Origin: an uncultured Parasphingopyxis sp. | Lineage (GTDB): Bacteria; Pseudomonadota; Alphaproteobacteria; Sphingomonadales; Sphingomonadaceae | Length of the DNA: 12,182 nucleotides | Assembly: GCA_905479515.1 (NCBI GenBank) | Contig: CAJQMX010000302.1 | Coordinates: 1 to 12,182, forward strand | Direction: 5' to 3' | The notes under the pieces: model-generated | Database searches by the model: none | Told to the model about the DNA's origin: nothing | What the model saw: only the letters and a program-made list of their open reading frames with translations | Program-made: the position numbers and the translations under genes | In this document: positions 7,240 to 12,182 of the stretch, piece by piece | Numbering within the stretch: the first letter of the stretch is position 1 | Layout of the letters: each line of letters starts with the position of its first letter

Positions 7240-7318
7240 CGATACGCCCCTTGATGCTTAGGGGAAACGATAGACGGCCAGCATGGCGATGCAAACCGCC
7301 AATCGCCGCAGCAATGAA
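7240..7318 (-). promoter_or_regulatory. leader region of the HerA-like gene
   Basis: These 79 bases between the degP hairpin and the HerA-like start should hold that gene's own promoter if the hairpin terminates. The only candidate I see is TTGCAT followed after 16 bases by TATCGT on the minus strand, which is a poor -10 match. The AAGGGG ribosome binding site near 7247-7252 is clear. Confidence 0.25.
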
Positions 7319-7348
7319 GCCCCTGGCCGCATAATAGCAGCCAGGGGC
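7319..7348 (-). terminator. hairpin terminator just downstream of degP
   Basis: A perfect nine-pair stem, GCCCCTGGC at 7319-7327 with GCCAGGGGC at 7340-7348, encloses a 12-base loop that can add two more inner pairs. On the minus strand it starts seven bases after the degP stop codon. It is followed by TTCATT rather than a full U-tract, so it may terminate only partly or protect the mRNA end. Confidence 0.6.
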
Positions 7349-7355
7349 GTCACGC

Positions 7356-8918
7356 CTATTCGATGATATCGACGCCAACATAGAGCGGGATGGAATTTCC
7401 ACGCTGCCGCAGAAGCAGAACCGAGCTGCGCCGGGCCCGCTGGGCACTGGCAATCACCCGTACAGCATCAGAAGGCTGCAAGGTCGCCGTGCGATTTATG
7501 GACAAGACCACATCGCCCCGGCGAATGCCTTTTTGTGCAGCATCGCTTGAGGGGTCGACCTGGTTCACCACCAGTCCGCGGACGCCGCCGGGAATACCAA
7601 TCTGGCGGGCGATTTGCGGGGTCAGCGTCTGGAAGCCGATTCCGATCGACTCCATCGTGGCCGCAGATTCATCGCTGCCCGGATCTTCCTTGCTGGGTTC
7701 CTGCAGGCCCTCTTCTTCTTCCTGGCCCTGCTGAGCGCGCGCAATCAGTTCCTCATCGGTCGGTCGTTCACCCATGGTTGCGGTAACGCGAATACGCTCG
7801 CCGTCCCTGATCAGGGTGATCGGCACGCGTTCTCCGACGGGAAGGTTGGCGACGATATAAGACAGCGTCTCGTCCGGCGTTACATCGCGGCCATTGACGC
7901 TAACAATCACGTCGCCCTGCTGAATTCCGGCCCGCTCCGCGGCTTCGCCGGACTCGACCCGGGCAACAATCTCACCGCGATTGTGCGGCAGACCCAGAGA
8001 ATCAGCGATATCATCGCCCATTGGCTGGATGGAAACACCCAGATAGCCGCGCTGGACACGTTCACCGCGCATCAGCGTCTGCACAATTGGCCAGGCTTCG
8101 GATGCCGGAATGGCAAAGCCAATACCAACATTGCCACCGGTAGGAGAGAAGATGGCACTGTTGATGCCAACGACATTGCCCGAAAGATCAAACATCGGAC
8201 CACCGGAATTGCCCTGATTGATCGAGGCATCGGTCTGGATATAACGGTCATACGCGCCGCCCTGACCGATTGTCCGCTGGAGCGCGGAAACGATACCGGC
8301 AGTCACCGTACCACCAAGTCCAAACGGGTTACCGATCGCCAGCACCCAGTCACCCACGCGCAATTCGTCCGAATTCCCGAAATGCACAAAGGGAAGGTCA
8401 TCGCCATCGATTTTCAGAACGGCAAGGTCGGACGCGGGATCACGGCCAACGATCCGCGCTTCATATTCGGTGCGGTCGGACAAGGTCACCGTAATGGTGT
8501 CCACGGGATCGCTTCCCGGCTGGCCGTTGGCCCCGCGGGAAGAAATCACATGATTGTTGGTCACCACATAACCATCGGCCGAAATGATGAAACCAGAACC
8601 CAGCGACGTTGCCTGCCGGGTTATCGGGGCACCATTGCCCTGCTGGCGCCCGAACTGGCGGAAAAAATCATCGAACGGGCTACCGGCAAAAGGATTGCGG
8701 CTCTGCACTTCGATGGTTTGAGTCGTCGATATATTGACGACCGAAGGCGCCAATCGTTCTGTCAGATCAGCAAAACTGCCCGGCGCACTCACCTGCGGCA
8801 TGACTGAAGGGGCATTTTGGGCGACCTGTGCACCCAACGGCTGCTGAAATGCCAGCGTGGCGGCAGTGCCCCCAGCAAGCAGAATTCCTGTGATCGCATA
8901 AGCGTAACGCACGGCCAT
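7356..8918 (-). CDS. degP: Do-family periplasmic serine endoprotease with two PDZ domains (DegP/HtrA/MucD)
   Basis: The 520-residue product is a trypsin-like protease and chaperone that degrades misfolded envelope proteins. Residues 1-26 form a signal sequence or membrane anchor with a hydrophobic core at about 7-24. The protease domain spans about 48-290 with an intact triad: H123 in VVTNNHVI, D164 in DPASDLAVLKI and S238 in NQGNSGGP. The regulatory loop at about 72-100 is rich in Phe, Gln and Gly. PDZ1 covers roughly 291-385, starting at GYLGVSIQ. An acidic linker of Glu and Gln follows (about 396-420). PDZ2 covers roughly 424-518 and includes IRRGDVVLSIN. The ATG at 8918 has GGAG four bases upstream. 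It is the third gene of the hflK-hflC-degP cluster, 111 bases after hflC, and has its own candidate stress promoter. The symbol is given in the broad sense; mucD, degQ or htrA are alternative names. Confidence 0.95.
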   Translation of the reverse strand: MAVRYAYAITGILLAGGTAATLAFQQPLGAQVAQNAPSVMPQVSAPGSFADLTERLAPSVVNISTTQTIEVQSRNPFAGSPFDDFFRQFGRQQGNGAPITRQATSLGSGFIISADGYVVTNNHVISSRGANGQPGSDPVDTITVTLSDRTEYEARIVGRDPASDLAVLKIDGDDLPFVHFGNSDELRVGDWVLAIGNPFGLGGTVTAGIVSALQRTIGQGGAYDRYIQTDASINQGNSGGPMFDLSGNVVGINSAIFSPTGGNVGIGFAIPASEAWPIVQTLMRGERVQRGYLGVSIQPMGDDIADSLGLPHNRGEIVARVESGEAAERAGIQQGDVIVSVNGRDVTPDETLSYIVANLPVGERVPITLIRDGERIRVTATMGERPTDEELIARAQQGQEEEEGLQEPSKEDPGSDESAATMESIGIGFQTLTPQIARQIGIPGGVRGLVVNQVDPSSDAAQKGIRRGDVVLSINRTATLQPSDAVRVIASAQRARRSSVLLLRQRGNSIPLYVGVDIIE

Positions 8919-8984
8919 AATTCTCCAATCTCTTCAACTTTATCTGGCTACGACACCTGTCTGTTATCTGCGGATTTGCGCCTT

Positions 8985-9010
8985 AACACAAATTGAACAT
9001 GGGCGGTTCC
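8985..9010 (-). promoter_or_regulatory. candidate EcfG (general stress sigma factor) promoter of degP
   Basis: On the minus strand GGAAC (9010-9006) and TGTT (8988-8985) are separated by 17 bases. The alphaproteobacterial EcfG consensus is GGAAC-N16/17-CGTT, so eight of nine positions match at the right spacing. Transcription would start near 8976-8980, about 60 bases before the degP ATG. A stress promoter ahead of an envelope protease makes biological sense, but a match of this size can occur by chance. Confidence 0.5.
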
Positions 9011-9029
9011 AATGCCGTTGGTCGATTAG

Positions 9030-9899
9030 TTAGCGCTGTCCACGGAATTGGCGCAAATATTCGTTGTCCGGAGACATCACGATTGCCGCCTCGCCCTGGT
9101 CCTCATTGCCACCGGTCACCCCAAAGGTTGATCGATATGAGATCATTGCACGATAAAAATCGTAGAAGTCGGGGTCTGCGCCAAAGGCTTCTGCATAGGT
9201 GCGGGCCGCTTCTGCATCAGCTTCCGCCCGAATGATCTGGGCCTGTTTCGCGCCTTGAGCCCGAATTGTCAGGGCTTCCTGACGCCGCGCGGAGCGCATC
9301 CGCACATAGGCCGATTCCAGCGGCTGTCCTTCGGGAAGGTCTGCACGCTTGATCCGCACATCCACAATCTCCGCCCCATATTGGCGGGCAGCAAGGTTCA
9401 GGCTTTCCTGGATATTATCCATCACCTGACCGCGCTCCGGGCTGAGCAGCGCAGCAAAAGGCCGACGGCCAAGCTCGTTCCTCAGCGATGAAGCAAGAAT
9501 AGGCCGCAAGGCTTCACTCACCCGTTCCTCGGTTCGCGCGGAAATATACATCTGCAGCGGATCAACAATCCGATATCGCGCAAAAGCATCAACCTGCAGC
9601 CGGAGCTGATCCGTTGACAGCACCTGCTGGCGCTCCATCTCGACATTCTGGATGCGGCGGTCGATCCATACGACCTGCTCCACAAACGGAATATGCGCCA
9701 TCAACCCGGCACTGCCCGAACCAAAGGGTACTCCGGGCTCATAGCGATTGACGATCCGGTCGGGCTGACCAAAGCGCACGACAACAGCCTGGCGCGTTTC
9801 CGGAACGATCGACAAGGTGCTGAAAATGGTGACAAGAACGACAACCGCGAGAATGCCATAGGCAATCGGATTACGCGCTACTCGGCTCACGACGCTCAT
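9030..9899 (-). CDS. hflC: HflC, SPFH/band-7 modulator of FtsH protease
   Basis: The 289-residue product is the smaller subunit of the HflK-HflC complex, a large membrane-anchored SPFH cage that surrounds and modulates the AAA protease FtsH. Residues 11-31 are the single N-terminal membrane span (PIAYGILAVVVLVTIFSTLSI). The band-7 domain follows from about 32 to 200, opening with the typical IVPETRQAVVVRFGQP. A helical region rich in Ala, Gln and Glu (about 200-250, including IIRAEADAEAARTYAEAFG) gives the coiled coil used in assembly. The length is typical (HflC is usually about 290-330). The ATG overlaps the hflK stop codon in an ATGA arrangement, and GGGAG lies seven bases upstream, so translation is probably coupled. 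The C-terminal residues NEYLRQF are the usual HflC ending. Most of the protein should lie on the periplasmic side. Confidence 0.95.
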   Translation of the reverse strand: MSVVSRVARNPIAYGILAVVVLVTIFSTLSIVPETRQAVVVRFGQPDRIVNRYEPGVPFGSGSAGLMAHIPFVEQVVWIDRRIQNVEMERQQVLSTDQLRLQVDAFARYRIVDPLQMYISARTEERVSEALRPILASSLRNELGRRPFAALLSPERGQVMDNIQESLNLAARQYGAEIVDVRIKRADLPEGQPLESAYVRMRSARRQEALTIRAQGAKQAQIIRAEADAEAARTYAEAFGADPDFYDFYRAMISYRSTFGVTGGNEDQGEAAIVMSPDNEYLRQFRGQR

Positions 9900-11032
9900 G
9901 GTGTTTCTCCCGTCTGGGGTGCGGGCGTGGCCTGTTGGCGAGCCCGGCGTTGCACCTCTGGCAGAGGAAGATATGTCGTAACGCCATCATTTTCGACGAT
10001 CGTGATGTTCACGCGGCCCAGCACCTGTTCCATCGTCTCATAATACATGCGCCTTCGCGTCACTTCGGGCGCCAGCCGATACTCTTCATAAACCCGCGTA
10101 AAGGCAGCGGATTCACCTTGGGCTTGCGCCGTCAGCTGCTGCGCATAGGCGCGGGCATCGTTGAGATAGGTTTGCGCGGTCTGCTGCGCAGCAGACACTT
10201 CGCGGAAGGCTTCTTCCACAGCGGCCGGCGGATCGGCTTCTTCGATGGCAACGCCCTGAACGAGCACACCAGCGCCATAACCGTCGAGCAATTCCTGCAT
10301 CAGCACCTGAACCCGCTGTTCGGCCTCGGCACGGCCAGACCCGATGGCTTCATCAAGCGTGATCCGGGCCATAACGGCGCGCATCGCGCTTTCGGCCACT
10401 TCCCGGATTGTCGTGTCAGGATCCGAAATCTGGAACAGGTAATTTTGCGGTTCCTTGATATTCCAGCGAATCTGATAGGCGAGATCGACGATATTCTGAT
10501 CACCGGTCAGCACGCGGTTCTCGGCATTCTCGCCGCCGCCGCCAATATCGATTGTGCGGATATTATCGACATCGATGATCTGCACCCGGTCAATCGGCGC
10601 GGGCCAGGAAAGGCTGACGCCCGGCTCAAACGTGCCCTGATAATTGCCAAAGCGGGTCAGCACGCCGCGTTCCTGCGGACCGACCAGATGGAAGGATGTG
10701 AAAAAGAGCCAGAGCAGGACGAGAACAATTATCGCCCAGAACCAGATCGGCCGACCGCCAAAGGTAGGCATGTTGGGGCCTCGTCCCCCGCTGCCGCCCC
10801 ATTGACCGCGACCGCGCTTCAATAGTTCATCGAGTGCGGTGGGGCCGCTTTGGCCACCAGAAGGCCTTTTGCGAGGCGGCTGGGACCAGGGGTTTTTGGG
10901 GCCATCATCGCCCCCACCGCCGCCGGAACCATTGCCGCCGGATCCGCCGCTACCACGGCCACCCCACGGGCCGCGGCCCTCACTATTGAAAATTGCGCCA
11001 AGTCTGGCACCTAAACCGGTTAAAACGCTCAT
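9896..11032 (-). CDS. hflK: HflK, SPFH/band-7 modulator of FtsH protease
   Basis: The 378-residue product is the larger partner of HflC. A cytoplasmic N-terminal tail of about 90 residues carries a run of Gly at 25-43, then KNPWSQPPRKRP, characteristic of HflK. The membrane span is at about 95-113 (IWFWAIIVLVLLWLFF), followed by the band-7 domain opening with VGPQERGVLTRFGNY (117-131). RVLTGDQNIVDLAYQIRW (173-190) is the conserved core of the domain. A long Ala/Gln/Glu helix (about 268-320) forms the coiled coil, and the tail is Pro/Gln-rich. I chose the ATG at 11032 because MSVLTGLGARLGAIFNSEG fits the usual short HflK start and AGAGAG lies just upstream. An ATG at 11074 would add 14 residues and has AGGGAG 11 bases upstream, so it cannot be excluded. 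It overlaps hflC by four bases and is divergent from mrp. Confidence 0.94.
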   Translation of the reverse strand: MSVLTGLGARLGAIFNSEGRGPWGGRGSGGSGGNGSGGGGGDDGPKNPWSQPPRKRPSGGQSGPTALDELLKRGRGQWGGSGGRGPNMPTFGGRPIWFWAIIVLVLLWLFFTSFHLVGPQERGVLTRFGNYQGTFEPGVSLSWPAPIDRVQIIDVDNIRTIDIGGGGENAENRVLTGDQNIVDLAYQIRWNIKEPQNYLFQISDPDTTIREVAESAMRAVMARITLDEAIGSGRAEAEQRVQVLMQELLDGYGAGVLVQGVAIEEADPPAAVEEAFREVSAAQQTAQTYLNDARAYAQQLTAQAQGESAAFTRVYEEYRLAPEVTRRRMYYETMEQVLGRVNITIVENDGVTTYLPLPEVQRRARQQATPAPQTGETP

Positions 11033-11102
11033 AGCTCTCTTTATAGGAACCCTTTCAGGGAAAAACAGTGTCATTTGCCCAGCGGCTCCCTATTTGATCG
11101 AC
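11033..11102. promoter_or_regulatory. compact divergent promoter region between hflK and mrp
   Basis: Seventy bases separate the two preferred start codons. On the minus strand TATAAA (11045-11040) is a good -10 box ending seven bases before the hflK ATG, but no good -35 box stands at the right distance. On the plus strand GTGTCA (11068-11073) and TATTTG (11091-11096), 17 bases apart, are a weak pair pointing at mrp. A short inverted repeat CCCT-TTC-AGGG lies between at about 11050-11061. No Shine-Dalgarno sequence precedes the mrp ATG. Confidence 0.35.
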
Positions 11103-12122
11103 ATGACTGAAATAAGTGACCAACTATCCGCCGCCCTCAACGCCATCGCAGACCCGGTTTCGGGCAAGGGCCTGATCGATTCCGGCAGAGCGCCCGCGCC
11201 GCGATTTGCCGATGGCATCGCCAGCGTCATTCTCGACGTAACCGACATCAATGAAGACAAGCGCGCGCTGATCGAGATCGATATCAATCGCGCACTCGAA
11301 GCAATTGACGGTGTCGAAACTGTTCGCGTTGCGATGACCAGCAAACGCACGGCCCGGCGAATCATTGCTGTCGGCTCGGGCAAAGGTGGTGTCGGAAAAT
11401 CGACGCTCTCGGCCAATCTCGCCATTGCACTGGCAAGGCGCGGGCTTCGCGTTGGCCTGATCGATGCAGACATTTACGGCCCCTCGCAGCCGCGCCTGCT
11501 GGGCGCGGAAGACCGCAAGCCGACGGCGAACGAACATAAGAAGCTCGTTCCGGTCAAAACCGATTTCGGCATCTCAATGCTCAGCATGGGGCAGCTCGTA
11601 AAGCCCGGCCAAGCGATTGCCTGGCGCGGCCCCATGGCGGGGAATGCGCTGGGTCAGTTGATCGACGCCGATTGGGGCGACACCGAAACGCTGATCATCG
11701 ATCTGCCGCCCGGCACCGGCGATGTGCAGTTGACGATGGTGCAGAAATACAAACCCGCCGGCGCGCTCATCGTGTCGACACCGCAGGATCTGGCGCTCAT
11801 CGATGCGCGGCGCGCGATCCATCTGTTCACCGAAGCCGATGTGCCGATTATCGGTCTGGTCGAAAATATGGCGGGCTATGAATGCCCGGAATGCGGCGCA
11901 ATCTCCGATCCGTTTGGATCCGGCGGTGCAGAAGCCGCCGCCAAGGAACTCGGCTATGATTTCTTGGGCCGCATCCCCCTCGACATGGAAATTCGCCTTG
12001 CGTCGGATGATGGCGTTCCGCCTGCTGCGAGCAATGGCAAAAATGCCGACGCTTTCAACGCTATTGCCGGAAAACTCACCGACTGGATGGATCAGGAACA
12101 ACAGCCCGCTATTGCGAAGTAA
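11103..12122 (+). CDS. mrp: Mrp/ApbC/NBP35-family iron-sulfur cluster carrier ATPase
   Basis: The 339-residue product is a cytosolic P-loop ATPase of the ApbC/Nbp35 type, which binds a labile [4Fe-4S] cluster and passes it to apo-enzymes. Residues 1-80 form a diverged MIP18/DUF59-like N-domain. The deviant Walker A motif is GKGGVGKST at 93-101, typical of the MinD/Mrp class. DADIYGPSQP follows at 121-130, and the Walker B/switch region LIIDLPPGTGD is at 197-207. The cluster-binding pair C261-x-x-C264 sits in YECPECG. ENMAGY precedes it as in the family. The length is normal (about 340-370). The ATG at 11103 was chosen because the protein-like sequence starts there. The frame is open back to 10839, but that part is a proline-rich antisense copy of the hflK glycine tail. 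No ribosome site is seen, so a leaderless start is possible. The next gene begins 12 bases after the stop, indicating an operon. Confidence 0.95.
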   Translation: MTEISDQLSAALNAIADPVSGKGLIDSGRAPAPRFADGIASVILDVTDINEDKRALIEIDINRALEAIDGVETVRVAMTSKRTARRIIAVGSGKGGVGKSTLSANLAIALARRGLRVGLIDADIYGPSQPRLLGAEDRKPTANEHKKLVPVKTDFGISMLSMGQLVKPGQAIAWRGPMAGNALGQLIDADWGDTETLIIDLPPGTGDVQLTMVQKYKPAGALIVSTPQDLALIDARRAIHLFTEADVPIIGLVENMAGYECPECGAISDPFGSGGAEAAAKELGYDFLGRIPLDMEIRLASDDGVPPAASNGKNADAFNAIAGKLTDWMDQEQQPAIAK

Positions 12123-12134
12123 GAGAGAAGACCC

Positions 12135-12182
12135 ATGCCCCTGACAAGCGATGATGACCTCAAAACCCTGCTGACCGAAACC
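12135..12182 (+). CDS. start of a downstream gene, 16 codons only (possibly a CoA-binding-domain protein)
   Basis: An ATG at 12135 opens a frame that runs off the window and reads MPLTSDDDLKTLLTET. GAGAAG lies a few bases upstream as a ribosome binding site, and only 12 bases separate it from the mrp stop, so it is almost certainly co-transcribed with mrp. The N-terminus resembles small CoA-binding (Rossmann) proteins, where a similar acidic helix precedes the nucleotide-binding strand. That assignment is from memory and is weak with 16 residues. Confidence 0.6.
   Translation, partial: MPLTSDDDLKTLLTET

Noticed and set aside
7614..8807. A 397-codon open frame on the plus strand opposite degP
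   Set aside because: The minus strand carries an intact protease with full catalytic triad and two PDZ domains across the same bases. The plus-strand translation has no recognisable domain and is a shadow of GC-biased codons.
9935..10825. A 296-codon open frame on the plus strand opposite hflK
   Set aside because: It is antisense to a complete, well-conserved hflK, and its translation lacks any recognisable family or ribosome site.
10780..10985. GC-rich low-complexity stretch as a possible repeat element
   Set aside because: It encodes the Gly-rich N-terminal tail typical of HflK. There is no regular repeat unit beyond glycine codons.
10839..11102. N-terminal extension of mrp by 88 residues
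   Set aside because: The extension is proline-rich because it reads the antisense of the hflK glycine run. Known Mrp proteins begin near the ATG at 11103.

Overview
The window looks like ordinary chromosome of a free-living alphaproteobacterium, most likely a member of the Sphingomonadales. The evidence is a moderately high GC content, dense gene packing, a divergent mrp / hflK-hflC-degP arrangement, S10 peptidase and proline-rich envelope proteins of sphingomonad style, and a candidate EcfG-type stress promoter. The order is inferred from protein flavour and gene order; no search was run. I see no tRNA, rRNA, CRISPR array, insertion sequence, phage gene or other mobile element, and no gap between genes longer than about 130 bases.

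Layout. Bases 1-465 (minus) hold the N-terminal half of a 3-mercaptopyruvate sulfurtransferase (sseA) cut by the window edge. Bases 592-2094 (minus) encode an exported S10 serine carboxypeptidase-like enzyme. Bases 2193-3491 (minus) encode an unrecognised proline/alanine-rich protein with a signal sequence, a single membrane span and a C-terminal beta-rich domain. From 3585 to 5646 three plus-strand genes follow: queF (queuosine precursor reductase), a long glutathione S-transferase-like protein and a hotdog-fold acyl-CoA thioesterase. The thioesterase meets a minus-strand HerA-like (DUF853) ATPase at 5646/5647 with no bases between the two stop codons. Upstream of the ATPase, reading on the minus strand, lies the membrane quality-control operon hflK (11032-9896), hflC (9899-9030), degP (8918-7356). 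Divergent from hflK is mrp (11103-12122, Fe-S carrier ATPase), followed by the first 16 codons of another gene.

How the genes fit together. HflK and HflC form the membrane complex that modulates the FtsH protease, and the Do-type protease DegP handles misfolded proteins on the periplasmic side, so this operon is an envelope proteostasis unit. A GGAAC-N17-TGTT element between hflC and degP suggests that degP can also be induced separately by the general stress sigma factor. Other regulatory reads are a possibly leaderless thioesterase transcript, a hairpin just after degP, and a short terminator for the HerA-like gene whose U-tract lies inside the last codons of the opposing thioesterase.

I did not find a novel multi-gene system. 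The least explained item is the proline-rich membrane protein at 2193-3491. The GST-like protein with an extra C-terminal region of about 125 residues comes next.
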